Assembly (NCBI GenBank): GCA_027069385.1
Contig: JALXER010000064.1
Coordinates: forward strand, 1-26,671
Direction: 5' to 3'
Source: Paracoccaceae bacterium
GTDB lineage: Bacteria; Pseudomonadota; Alphaproteobacteria; Rhodobacterales; Rhodobacteraceae
Length of the DNA stretch: 26,671 nt
The notes beneath the pieces are model-generated. The model was not told the origin of the DNA, did no database searches, and saw only the letters and a program-made list of their open reading frames with translations. Made by a program: the position numbers and the translations under genes. This document shows positions 15,303-26,029 of the stretch, piece after piece; within the stretch, counting starts at the first letter, position 1, and each line of letters opens with the position of its first letter.

Positions 15303-15766
15303 GCCGCATCCAGCAGCATCTGCAAGGCCTGCGTGACGCTGGCCTGCCGCACCCCTGCGCGCCCCAGCGGGCCGAACTGCATTTCCTTGGTGATCACCTC
15401 GCGGCCCTTTTGCGCCAGCCCGAACCAGACCATGCCTTCGGGTTTGTTTTCCGAGGCCCCCGGCCCCGCAACACCGGTTAGCGAAACGGCCAGATCGGTA
15501 TTGGCACGCGCCAGCGCCCCTTCGGCCATCTGGGCGGCAACCCGTTGGCTGACCGCGCCATAGCCCTTGATCGCACCCTTTTCCACGCCCAGCATGTCGA
15601 TTTTGGCCTGATTGGAGTAGGTAATAAAGCCCCGATCGACCACATCGGATGAACCGGCAATATCGGTCAGGGCGGCGATGACCATGCCACCGGTGCAGCT
15701 TTCGGCGGTGGCGATTTTCCAGCCGTGGGCGCGGGCGGCGGCAAGTACTTGTTCGGGTAGGGTCAC
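15293..15766 (-). CDS. pncC: Nicotinamide-nucleotide amidase (CinA C-terminal family)
   Basis: PncC deamidates nicotinamide mononucleotide to nicotinate mononucleotide in pyridine-nucleotide recycling. The 157-residue stand-alone protein has the characteristic TAESCTGGM at 19-27 with the catalytic serine, the YSNQAK segment and LTGVAGPGA. The N-terminal COG1058 domain of full CinA is absent, as usual in alphaproteobacteria. The start overlaps the pgpA stop by four bases as ATGA, so ispDF, pgpA and pncC form one coupled unit. Confidence 0.92.
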   Translation of the reverse strand: MTLPEQVLAAARAHGWKIATAESCTGGMVIAALTDIAGSSDVVDRGFITYSNQAKIDMLGVEKGAIKGYGAVSQRVAAQMAEGALARANTDLAVSLTGVAGPGASENKPEGMVWFGLAQKGREVITKEMQFGPLGRAGVRQASVTQALQMLLDAAQP

Positions 15767-16254
15767 ATCAGCACCCCGTGCGCAAATCCGGCAGCGGCGG
15801 CGGTCAGGATGGCCGCGAACCCGCCGGCAATCACATCATCCAGCATTACCCCCATCGGTGTATCCAGCCGGTCGGCCCAGCCAACCCAAAGCGGTTTCCA
15901 GATGTCGAACAGCCGGAACAGGATAAACGCTGAAACCCAGCCCGGATAAGGGAAAACCCACGGATCAAAACCCATAAACCACAACCCGCCCGACACCGGC
16001 AGCAGCGCAACCCACTGGCCTGCGACCTCGTCAATCACCACCTCGGACGGGTCGTGACTGTCGGTGGTTTTGGTGTAATGGATGGTCGCGGCCCAACCGA
16101 GCAGAAAGATCAGCGAGGTGGCCATCAAGAGCATCGGAAAGCCGCCAAACACATGCAGCCCATAGGCCAGCGGCAGTGCCAACAGCGACCCGAAGGTGCC
16201 CGGAGCAAAGGGGATCAGGCCGACGCCAAAAACGGTTGCGATAATTTTGCTCAT
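15763..16254 (-). CDS. pgpA: Phosphatidylglycerophosphatase A
   Basis: PgpA removes phosphate from phosphatidylglycerophosphate to give phosphatidylglycerol at the inner membrane. The 163-residue protein shows the family features: an N-terminal GVGLIPFAPGTFGSLLALP, the acidic VVIDEVAGQW motif at about 71-80, several hydrophobic segments, and a GVMLDDVIAGG near the C terminus. It overlaps ispDF upstream and pncC downstream, each by four bases (ATGA). Confidence 0.95.
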   Translation of the reverse strand: MSKIIATVFGVGLIPFAPGTFGSLLALPLAYGLHVFGGFPMLLMATSLIFLLGWAATIHYTKTTDSHDPSEVVIDEVAGQWVALLPVSGGLWFMGFDPWVFPYPGWVSAFILFRLFDIWKPLWVGWADRLDTPMGVMLDDVIAGGFAAILTAAAAGFAHGVLM

Positions 16255-17399
16255 GATTTCACCAGTGTAGCGGTTGCAGTTGCGGCAATCCCTTCGGAGC
16301 GGCCGGTAAAGCCCAGCCGCTCGGATGTTGTAGCCTTGACAGAGACCCGCCCGGGGTCGATGCCGCTTAGGTGGGCAATTCGGGCGCGCATATCGGCGGC
16401 ATGGGGGCCGATTTTGGGCTGTTCACAAATGATGGTGCAGTCGATATGGGTCAGGGTAAAGCCGCGCTCGGCCACGCGCTCGACCGCTTTTTGCAAAAAG
16501 ATTTCCGAGGCCGCGCCCTTCCATTGCGGATCGGATGGCGGAAACCACTGGCCAATATCGCCCTCGGCCAGCGCACCGAACAGCGCATCGGTTATGGCGT
16601 GCATCGCGACATCGGCGTCGGAATGGCCCTTCAGGCGCTGGTTGTGCTGAATGCGCACCCCGCACAGGGTCACATGGTCGCCGGGTTCGAACGCATGCAC
16701 ATCAAACCCGTTTCCGGTGCGAACATCCATCTGTAACTCCTTGCTGGCGCGGGTAAAATCCGCTGCGGTGGTCAGTTTGTAATTGGCGGGGTCGCCTTGG
16801 GTTATCGCAACATCGATACCAAGGCCATGCGTTAATGTCACGTCATCGGGGGCATCAATACCGCCGGATTCATGAGCCTGCACGATGGTCGAAAAATCAA
16901 AGCCTTGCGGGGTTTGGGCACGAAACAGCCCCGTGCGGTCTTGCGGGGCCTTGGCGAGCCCGTGATCCCCGTGCCACAGCGCATCGACCACCGGCAGGGC
17001 GGGAAAGGCTCCGGCATGGGTTTGCAGGCCGGCCAGCACGCCATCGATCACCGCGAGCGACAGAAACGGCCGCGCGGCGTCGTGAATCAACACATCGTCG
17101 GGGCCATGCGGCGCAAGGGCGCGCAGCCCGTGCTGCACCGATTTGGCGCGGGTTTCGCCCCCGTAAACCGGTGGCAGCACCCGCGGCCCCGCCCCTCGCA
17201 TGGCGTCGTTATACAGCGACAGGTCATCGGGGTGGATCACCACCTGAACCAGCGCCACGCGCTTATGGGCCAGCAGCGCGTTGACCGAGCGGCGCAGCAC
17301 CGCAACCCCGCCAAGCGGGCGGTATTGCTTGGGCGGGCCGTCTCCGGCGCGGGTGCCGCGACCGGCAGCAACAAGAATGGCGGTAATCAATCGGGTCAT
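16251..17399 (-). CDS. ispDF: Bifunctional IspD/IspF of the MEP isoprenoid pathway
   Basis: This 382-residue fusion carries two steps of the methylerythritol phosphate pathway. Residues 1 to about 223 are IspD (2-C-methyl-D-erythritol 4-phosphate cytidylyltransferase), with ILVAAGRGTR, KQYRPL and IHDAARPF. Residues 224-382 are IspF (2-C-methyl-D-erythritol 2,4-cyclodiphosphate synthase), with the metal-binding DVHAF, GHSDADVAMHAI and the C-terminal ATTSERLGFTGR. The fusion is common in alphaproteobacteria. I chose ATG at 17399 with AAAAGG upstream; an ATG 13 codons earlier is in frame but adds nothing conserved. It diverges from dusB. Confidence 0.96.
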   Translation of the reverse strand: MTRLITAILVAAGRGTRAGDGPPKQYRPLGGVAVLRRSVNALLAHKRVALVQVVIHPDDLSLYNDAMRGAGPRVLPPVYGGETRAKSVQHGLRALAPHGPDDVLIHDAARPFLSLAVIDGVLAGLQTHAGAFPALPVVDALWHGDHGLAKAPQDRTGLFRAQTPQGFDFSTIVQAHESGGIDAPDDVTLTHGLGIDVAITQGDPANYKLTTAADFTRASKELQMDVRTGNGFDVHAFEPGDHVTLCGVRIQHNQRLKGHSDADVAMHAITDALFGALAEGDIGQWFPPSDPQWKGAASEIFLQKAVERVAERGFTLTHIDCTIICEQPKIGPHAADMRARIAHLSGIDPGRVSVKATTSERLGFTGRSEGIAATATATLVKS

Positions 17400-17502
17400 G
17401 GGGCCTTTTAGCGCTAAAATGGCGCGGGCCTCAATCATCTATTCACTTGTCGGCGCGGCTTTGCTGGGGTATCCATGGGGCAACTGCACAAGGATTAGGC
17501 AA

Positions 17503-18477
17503 TTGCCGCTCGGATTATTCACAAAAGGCGGGGTTCCGCCTGTTATATTGGCACCCATGGCCGGAATCACCGATTTGCCATTCCGGCAGGTCGTGCTCGG
17601 CTTTGGTGCCGATCTTGTGGTTTCCGAGATGGTGACCAGCACCGAGCTGCTGACGAATCGCGCCAGCGCCCATGCGCGCGCCGAACTGGGGCTGGAGAAC
17701 CGCCATACATCGGTGCAGATCGCCGGTCGAGAGGCCGCGCCGATGGTGGAAACCGCGCGGATATTGGCGGGGCAGGGCGCGCGGATAATCGATATCAATA
17801 TGGGCTGTCCGGCCAAAAAGGTGACCAGCGGCTATTCGGGTGCGGCCCTGTTGCGCGACCCCGATCTGGCGCTGCGCCTGATCGATGCGGTGGTAAGCGC
17901 GGTTGACGTACCGGTGACCCTGAAAATGCGGCTCGGTTGGGACCGGATAAGCGCACCGGCACTAGCGCGTTCGGCGCAATCGGCAGGGGTGCAGATGATC
18001 ACCGTTCACGGGCGCACGCGGCAACAGTTTTACAAGGGGCAGGCCGATTGGGCGGCGGTGGCGCAAGTAACGGGCGCGGTTGATATTCCGGTGGTGGTAA
18101 ACGGCGATATTACCGGCCCCGACAGCGCCCGACGTGCGCTGGAACAATCCAACGCGGCGGCGGTGATGGTCGGGCGCGGGGCCGAAGGTGCGCCTTGGCG
18201 ATTGGCGCAGATTCGTGCGGCGCTGGCCGGAAAGCCGGTGCAGGCAGCCCCCGAAGGCGCCGCGCTCGCTGATCTGATCATCGGCCATTACGAAAGCATG
18301 CTGTCTTTTTACGGCACGCATCTGGGCCTGCGTGTGGCGCGAAAACACCTTAGCTGGTACTTGCAACCGCTTGAAAACGGGGCCGAAATACGTTCAGCTA
18401 TCATCCGCCAGACCGACCCGGCCCGGGTCATCGCCGTTCTGCGTTCGGGGCTAGGCAACCATCAGGTGGCCGCATGA
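17503..18477 (+). CDS. dusB: tRNA-dihydrouridine synthase DusB (NifR3)
   Basis: This FMN enzyme reduces uridine to dihydrouridine in tRNA; in Rhodobacter it is known as NifR3 and is cotranscribed with ntrBC. Motifs: APMAGITDLPFR near the N terminus, QIAGREA, the active-site NMGCPAKKVTSG with catalytic Cys, LKMRLGW, ITVHGRTRQQFY and GRGAEGAPW. No ATG gives a complete N terminus: ATG 17557 would cut the first FMN-binding strand. TTG 17503 gives PLGLFTKGGVPPVILAPM, has AAGGA eight bases upstream, and yields 324 residues, the usual length. An in-frame ATG at 17419 is the alternative. The TGA overlaps the ntrB ATG. Confidence 0.9.
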   Translation: MPLGLFTKGGVPPVILAPMAGITDLPFRQVVLGFGADLVVSEMVTSTELLTNRASAHARAELGLENRHTSVQIAGREAAPMVETARILAGQGARIIDINMGCPAKKVTSGYSGAALLRDPDLALRLIDAVVSAVDVPVTLKMRLGWDRISAPALARSAQSAGVQMITVHGRTRQQFYKGQADWAAVAQVTGAVDIPVVVNGDITGPDSARRALEQSNAAAVMVGRGAEGAPWRLAQIRAALAGKPVQAAPEGAALADLIIGHYESMLSFYGTHLGLRVARKHLSWYLQPLENGAEIRSAIIRQTDPARVIAVLRSGLGNHQVAA

Positions 18478-19538
18478 GCCAGCGCGACTTTGAAGCCATC
18501 TGGTCGGCCCTGCCTTTTCCCGCGTTCGTGATCGGCGCGGACGCGACCATCGCCGAGGCCAACATGGCCGCCGAGGTGTTCGGCGCGATCTCGGCCAAAC
18601 AGATGAACGGCGCCAGCGTGGAACATATGGCGGGGGCCGAATCGATACTGGCGGATGTGGTCAATCAGGTGCGCGGCGGCGTGAATTCCGTGGTGCTGCA
18701 CGATGTGGAAATCGGCTGGGCCGGCGCCAATCGCGGCATTGCCAATGTGCAGGTCTCGCGTCTGGACGGGGGCGAGGTGCTGCTGGTGCTGCATCCGCGC
18801 GGCATTGCCGACAAGATGGACCGCTCGCTGGCGCATCGCTCGGCGGCACGCTCGGTGACCGGCATGGCCTCTATGCTGGCGCACGAGATCCGCAATCCGT
18901 TGGCGGGGATATCGGGCGCGGCGCAACTGCTGGCCATGAACCTGCCCCCGCAAGACCGCGAGCTGACCGACATGATAGAGGGCGAGGCCAAGCGCATCGG
19001 CAAGCTGGTGGATCGGGTCGAAAGCTTTGGCGACCAGCGCCCGCTGGAAATTACCGGCGTCAATATCCACGACGTGCTGGAGCGGGCAAAAAGCGCCGCC
19101 AAGGCCGGATTCGCCCGCCATGTGCGCTTTGCCGAAAGCTATGACCCGTCGCTGCCCGAGGTTGCCGGCAACGCGGATTCACTGATTCAGGTGTTCCTGA
19201 ACCTGCTGAAGAACGCCGCCGAAGCCCAACCCAAACGCGGCCAGATTACCCTGAAAACCGCCTATCGCCCCGGGATCAAGCTGTCGCTGCCCGGCGGCGG
19301 CAATCGCGGCTTGCCCATCGAAATTGTGGTCAGCGATTCCGGCCCGGGCATCCCTGAAAACATGGGCAGCAGCGTGTTTGATCCGTTTGTCAGTTCCAAA
19401 CCCAACGGCTCGGGGCTGGGGCTGTCGCTGGTATCCAAGGTGGTTGCCGACCATGGCGGAATCGTTGAATGCGAGTCCAGCGACAAGGGCACCAAATTCC
19501 AAATTCTATTGCCGGTCTGGCCTGAAAGGCGGGTCTGA
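18474..19538 (+). CDS. ntrB: Nitrogen regulation sensor kinase NtrB
   Basis: NtrB is a cytosolic histidine kinase that phosphorylates or dephosphorylates NtrC according to nitrogen status signalled by PII. The 354-residue protein has no membrane segment. It has an N-terminal PAS-like sensor (about 10-115), a HisKA domain with phospho-acceptor His137 in LAHEIRNPLAG, and an HATPase domain with NLLKNAAEA, DSGPGIP and GSGLGLSLV. ATG overlaps the dusB stop by four bases, and the TGA shares one base with the ntrC ATG, so dusB, ntrB and ntrC are tightly coupled. Confidence 0.95.
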   Translation: MSQRDFEAIWSALPFPAFVIGADATIAEANMAAEVFGAISAKQMNGASVEHMAGAESILADVVNQVRGGVNSVVLHDVEIGWAGANRGIANVQVSRLDGGEVLLVLHPRGIADKMDRSLAHRSAARSVTGMASMLAHEIRNPLAGISGAAQLLAMNLPPQDRELTDMIEGEAKRIGKLVDRVESFGDQRPLEITGVNIHDVLERAKSAAKAGFARHVRFAESYDPSLPEVAGNADSLIQVFLNLLKNAAEAQPKRGQITLKTAYRPGIKLSLPGGGNRGLPIEIVVSDSGPGIPENMGSSVFDPFVSSKPNGSGLGLSLVSKVVADHGGIVECESSDKGTKFQILLPVWPERRV

Positions 19539-20920
19539 TGGACGGAACCATTATCGTTGCGGATGACGACCGCACCATACGCACGGTCATTAGTCAGGCC
19601 CTGACCCGCGCGGGTTGTCGCGTGCGTGCCACGGGCACCATTGCCACCATGTGGCGTTGGGTCGAAGAGGGCGAGGGCGATGTGCTGGTCACCGATGTTG
19701 CCATGCCCGACGGTGATGCGCTCGACCTGATTCCGGCCATTACCAAACGCCGCCCCGACCTGCCCATACTGGTGATGTCGGCGCAAAATACCGTCACCAC
19801 CGCCATTCGGGCCGCCGAGGTGGGCGCGTTTGAATACCTGCCGAAACCCTTTGATCTTGCACACCTTTTGTCTCTGGTGAACAAGGCGACCAAGCAATCC
19901 TCGCGCCAGCGTCAGGCGCAATTCACCCCCGAACCGGCCCTGACCGACCCGTTGCCGCTGATCGGGCGATCCCCCGCCATGCAAGAGGTATACCGCATCA
20001 TGTCGCGGCTGATGAACAACGACCTGTCGGTGATGATTACCGGCGCTTCGGGCACCGGCAAGGGGGTGGTGGCCAAGGCGCTGCACGAATTCGGCAACCG
20101 CAAATCCGCCCCGTTTATCAGCATCAATCTGGCTGCGATCCCGATGGAGCAGGTCGAAGCCGAGCTGTTCGGAGCCGCTGACAATCCGGGCAAGCTCGAC
20201 GCGGCCGAGGGCGGCAGCCTGTTTCTGGACGAGGTCGGCGACATGCCCAAAGAGGCGCAAACAAGGCTGTTGCGGGTGTTGCAGGAAAACCGGTCACGCA
20301 ATATCCGCATCATTGCCTCTACCCAGCAAAACCTGCGCGCCGCGGTGATCGAGGGGCGCTTTCGCGAGGACCTGTTCTATCGTCTGAACGTGGTGCCGAT
20401 CAGCCTGCCCAACCTGATAGAACGGATCGACGACATAGAGGATCTGGCCGGACATTTTCTGCGCAAAGCCGGGGCCGAGGGGCAAAAAACCATCAGTGCC
20501 AACGCTATCGCCCGCCTGCGCCGCCACAATTGGCGTGGCAATGTGCGCGAGTTGAAAAACCTGATGCAGCGTCTGGCGGTGCTAAGCCCCGATGACATTA
20601 TCAGCGAAAAAATCGTTGATGCCGAACTGGCGCAAAATGCCAGCGATCCGGGCGATTACGGCGCGCAAGGGTCGCTGTCGGGCGCGGTCGAAATGCACTT
20701 GAAACAGTATTTTTCATTGCATGTGGGGGAATTGCCCCCCGACGGGCTGTACCTGCGCATTCTTCACGAAGTGGAAAAACCGCTGATCAACATGGCGTTG
20801 CAAGCCACCAACGGCAACCAGTTGCAAGCCGCCAAGCTGCTGGGCATCAACCGCAATACTCTGCGGAAAAAAATAGCTGAACTGGATATTTCTGTGTCGC
20901 GCGGCAAAAAAATGATGTAA
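19538..20920 (+). CDS. ntrC: Nitrogen regulation response regulator NtrC, lacking the GAFTGA loop
   Basis: NtrC activates nitrogen-assimilation genes when phosphorylated by NtrB. The 460-residue protein has a receiver domain (acidic DDD at 9-11, phospho-acceptor Asp53, Lys103), an AAA+ domain with Walker A GASGTGKG at 169-176 and Walker B LFLDE at 227-231, and a C-terminal Fis-type helix-turn-helix (AAKLLGINRNTLRKKI). Between ELFG and the AEGG before Walker B only about ten residues remain, and GAFTGA, the sigma-54 contact, is missing. The later RVGG loop is shortened too (LQENRSRNIRIIAST). This is the architecture of Rhodobacter capsulatus NtrC, which works with the housekeeping sigma factor. 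Confidence 0.95.
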   Translation: MDGTIIVADDDRTIRTVISQALTRAGCRVRATGTIATMWRWVEEGEGDVLVTDVAMPDGDALDLIPAITKRRPDLPILVMSAQNTVTTAIRAAEVGAFEYLPKPFDLAHLLSLVNKATKQSSRQRQAQFTPEPALTDPLPLIGRSPAMQEVYRIMSRLMNNDLSVMITGASGTGKGVVAKALHEFGNRKSAPFISINLAAIPMEQVEAELFGAADNPGKLDAAEGGSLFLDEVGDMPKEAQTRLLRVLQENRSRNIRIIASTQQNLRAAVIEGRFREDLFYRLNVVPISLPNLIERIDDIEDLAGHFLRKAGAEGQKTISANAIARLRRHNWRGNVRELKNLMQRLAVLSPDDIISEKIVDAELAQNASDPGDYGAQGSLSGAVEMHLKQYFSLHVGELPPDGLYLRILHEVEKPLINMALQATNGNQLQAAKLLGINRNTLRKKIAELDISVSRGKKMM

Positions 20921-20936
20921 TAATGCCACAGGCTGG

Positions 20937-23193
20937 ATGGATTCTGTACCTGTTTTGCAACAAACTGTTTTAAATTCGACGTTCCACAAGATCGACACCT
21001 GGCGCAAAAAGCGCGTGGTCAAGAATTATCTGGCCATTGCTCTTGTGGTTGTCGGGCCGCTGCTTGCGCTGACCACCACCCTGTTGCTGGGCGTTTTCGA
21101 CGGGCCGGCCAACCCGCAAATGCTGCGTAGTGTGCTGCTGGCCGATGTGGTTTACACCCTTGTGATCGCAACGCTTGTTGGGCGGCGCATTTTGCGGATC
21201 ATTGCGGCGCGGCGCTCTCGTTCGGCGGGGTCGCAACTGCATATCCGCCTGACCGCGGTTTTCAGTGTGATTGCGCTGGTGCCGACGGTGCTGGTGGCGG
21301 TGTTTGCCACCATTACCCTGAACTTTGGCCTTGAAGGCTGGTTTTCTGAGCGGGTTCAACAGGTTGTGGGCAATTCTTTATCCGCGGCCGAGGCCTATCA
21401 GACCGAGCATCGCATTACCCTGACCTCGGATGCAAAATTTCTGGCGGATTTTATTGAACGGCAGCGCGCCCGTTACGGGCTGGTTGGGGCGCGTGAAATG
21501 CGCGATGCGCTTAGCCGCGGGCAGGCCTCTATGCAGCGCGGCCTTGCCGAGGCCTTTGTGATAGACGGGGGCGGCGAGTTGGTGGCGCGGGGCGAACGCA
21601 GCTATCTGTTCGATTACGAACGCCCCACCGACGAGGAAATCAAGCGTGCCCTTGACGGTGAATTCGTGCTTATCGAGGATTGGCCCAACAGCGAATTTCG
21701 CGCGCTGGTCGCGCTGAACGCCTATACCGACAAGCTGCTTTATGTCACGCGCGACGTGGACGGGGATATCCTGAACCTGCTCGATGATACGCGCGAAACC
21801 GTGACCCTGTATCAACAACTGGAACAGGATCGGGGCGGTCTGTTGTTCGAATTTGCCCTGATTTATCTGGGCTTTGCCGTGGTGGTAATTCTGGCGGCGA
21901 TCTGGCTGGGCCTGTGGTTTGCCGAAAAGCTGTCACGGCCGATGGGGCGGCTGGCGGGGGCGGTGCAGCGCGTTGGCGCGGGGGATCTGAACGTGCGGGT
22001 GCGCGAGGAGCAGGGCGAAGACGAAATCGCCATGCTGGGGCGGGTGTTCAACCGCATGACCGCGCAATTAAAGGGGCAACGCGACAATCTGGTGGCGATC
22101 AACGAAAAGACCGAGCGGCGGCGGCGGCTGTTTGACTCGGTGCTGTCGGGGGTAACGGCCGGGATTATCGGGCTGGACCGGGCAGGGCGGGCGGAAATGT
22201 TCAACGATGCGGCGGTGCATCTGCTGGGGCTTGATAATACCACGATCAACGGCACCCCGATTGGCGAACTGGTGCCCGAATTCGCGACGCTGTTCGACAA
22301 GCTGAAAACCCAAAGCGGCAACCTGTTGAAACAACAGGTGCAGGTGACGCGCGACGGCATCGCCGAAACCCTGCTGGTACGCATGGCCGCGCGTAAATCC
22401 AAAGACGGCACAATCGAGGGTTATGTGGTGACCTTTGACGATGTCACCGATCTGGTCTCGGCGCAGCGCATGGCCGCGTGGGGCGATATTGCCCGACGCA
22501 TCGCCCATGAAATCAAAAACCCGCTGACCCCGATTCAACTGTCCGCCGAGCGGATCAAACGCAAATTCGGGCCGATGGTCGGGGATGAAAGCGAGGCGCT
22601 GGAGCAGTACGCCGAGGTAATCGTGCGCCAAACCAACGACTTGCGCCACATTGTTGACGAATTCTCCAAATTCGCCCGCATGCCCGCCCCGCAGCGCAAA
22701 CCCGTCGATGTGCTGGAACTGATCCGCGGTGCGGTGTTGTTGCAAAAATCGGGGCGCCCCGACATCGAATACACTACCGATCTGCCCGACGGGCAGATTA
22801 TCGCCAATCTGGACGGCACCATGATCACCCAGGCGATCACCAATCTGGTCAAGAATGCCGGCGAGGCAATCGACGCCAAAGCTGCCGAACACCCCGACCA
22901 GCCCTATCAGGGCAAAATCCGCGTTTCGGTCGAGATCAAGGGCAACACGGTGGAAATTCTTATTCAGGATAACGGCATCGGGTTGCCTCAGGATCGCGCG
23001 CGCCTGTTCGAACCCTATGTCACCCATCGCGACGAGGGCACGGGGCTGGGCCTGTCTATTGTTAAAAAGATTGTGGAAGAACACTTTGGTACGTTGGAGT
23101 TGCGCGATGCTCCGACATTTGACGACTGCACCCATTGCGGTGCCGAGGCGCGCATTTGCCTTGCCATTCCGCCGGTAAAACAGGGACAAGATA

Positions 23194-23201
<8 letters not shown>
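20937..23201 (+). CDS. ntrY: Membrane sensor histidine kinase NtrY
   Basis: NtrY is the inner-membrane kinase of the NtrY-NtrX pair linked to nitrogen and redox control. The 754-residue protein has hydrophobic segments near residues 30-55, 65-85 and 105-127, then a presumably periplasmic loop and another membrane segment at about 303-325. A HAMP domain (about 326-380), a PAS domain (about 395-500), a HisKA domain with His524 in RIAHEIKNPLTPIQ, and an HATPase domain with NLVKNAGEAI and GTGLGLSIV follow. Near the C terminus a CTHC motif plus a third Cys (731, 734, 741) is present. It starts 16 bases after ntrC and overlaps ntrX by eight bases. Confidence 0.95.
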
Positions 23202-24594
<1,393 letters not shown>

Positions 24595-24649
24595 CCCTCG
24601 GGGCCGGTTTGGCGCATAGTCGGGAAAACACAACAGGCAGAGGTGCCGC

Positions 24650-26026
24650 ATGAAAATTATTATCTGTGGCGCGGGGCAGGTCGGCTGGCAAATCGCGCGG
24701 CATCTATCGCTTGAAAACAACGATATCACCGTTGTGGACAAAAACGACGCGCTGATCCGGCGGATCAGTGAATCGCTGGATGTCACCGGTGTGGTGGGCT
24801 ATGCCTCTTATCCCGATATTCTGGAACAGGCCGGGGCGGCGGATGCCGATATGATCATCGCCGCGACCTTCTCGGACGAGGTGAACATGGTCACCTGTCA
24901 GGTGGCGCATTCGATGTTCGAGGTGCCGCGCAAGATTGCCCGGTTGCGGGCGCAATCCTATCTGGATGCGCTGTATTCCGACCTGTACCGGCGCGACCAC
25001 ATGCCGATCGACGTGGTGATTTCGCCCGAGCGCGAGGTTGCCGAGGCCGCCTTGCGCCGCCTTGCGGTGCCCGCGTCGTTTGAAACCGAGGTATTTATCG
25101 ACGGCAAGGCACAGCTGATCGGCATTGCCGTGGGCGAGGATTGCGCGGTGATCGACACGCCCCTGCGCCAGTTGACCGAGCTGTTTTCGACCCTCAAGGC
25201 CACCGTGGTCGGGGTGCGGCGCGCGGGCAAGCTGTTCGTGCCCGGATCGTCGGACCAGCTATTTGTCGATGACCAGATCTATGTGCTGGTCGATTCGGGT
25301 GACGTTGCCCGCACGCTCGAAATCTTCGGGCGCTCGCAGAAAAAGGGCGATCGGGCGGTGATCGTTGGCGGGGGCAATGTCGGTCTGGGGGTAGCGCAGG
25401 CGCTGGAACGCTCGGAGCGGCGGGTGCGGGCCAAGCTGATCGAACTGGATCGCGACACAGCCGAGCGCGCCGCCGATGCGCTGGAACGCACCATCGTGCT
25501 GAACGGCGACGGTCTGGACAAAGACCTGCTGGACGAGGCCAATATCGAACATGCCGATGTGTTTCTGGCCGTTACCGATGACGACAAAACCAATATGCTG
25601 TCTTGCGCGCGCGCCAAGGCGGCCGGATGCCCGCTGGTGATCTCGCTGATCAACGATGCCAGCCTGACGGGGCTGATGACTCCGCTGGGGATCGATGCGT
25701 TTATCAACCCGCGCGCCACCACCGTCAGTTCAATTCTGCGCCACATCCGCCACGGGCGGATTCGCGCGGTGTATTCGGTTGGCGACGCCGAGGCCGAAGT
25801 GATCGAAGCGCAGGTTATGGGTACCTCGACGATTTCGGGCAAGACCCTGCGCGAGATCGACTGGCCACGCGCCGCCAAGGTCGGGATTGTCCAGAAAAAG
25901 GGTGAAATCGTGGTGCCGCAAGGCGATACCAAGCTGGAGGATGGCGATATCGTGACCGTCTTTGCGCTGGCCTCCGAAGTGCGGGCGGTTGAAAAGCTGT
26001 TTCAGGTCAGCATGGATTTCTTCTAG
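24650..26026 (+). CDS. trkA: Trk potassium-uptake regulatory subunit TrkA
   Basis: TrkA is the cytoplasmic NAD(H)-binding subunit that gates the Trk potassium transporter. The 458-residue protein has the usual duplicated layout: RCK_N with GAGQVG at 7-12 and an acidic residue ending the second strand (VVDKND), RCK_C, a second RCK_N with GGGNVGLGVA, and a second RCK_C ending LFQVSMDFF. The ATG has GAGGTG upstream. It follows ntrX by 55 bases and precedes trkH by three bases, so it is coupled to its membrane partner. Linkage of trkAH to ntrYX is common in this bacterial group. Confidence 0.96.
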   Translation: MKIIICGAGQVGWQIARHLSLENNDITVVDKNDALIRRISESLDVTGVVGYASYPDILEQAGAADADMIIAATFSDEVNMVTCQVAHSMFEVPRKIARLRAQSYLDALYSDLYRRDHMPIDVVISPEREVAEAALRRLAVPASFETEVFIDGKAQLIGIAVGEDCAVIDTPLRQLTELFSTLKATVVGVRRAGKLFVPGSSDQLFVDDQIYVLVDSGDVARTLEIFGRSQKKGDRAVIVGGGNVGLGVAQALERSERRVRAKLIELDRDTAERAADALERTIVLNGDGLDKDLLDEANIEHADVFLAVTDDDKTNMLSCARAKAAGCPLVISLINDASLTGLMTPLGIDAFINPRATTVSSILRHIRHGRIRAVYSVGDAEAEVIEAQVMGTSTISGKTLREIDWPRAAKVGIVQKKGEIVVPQGDTKLEDGDIVTVFALASEVRAVEKLFQVSMDFF

Positions 26027-26029
26027 GCC

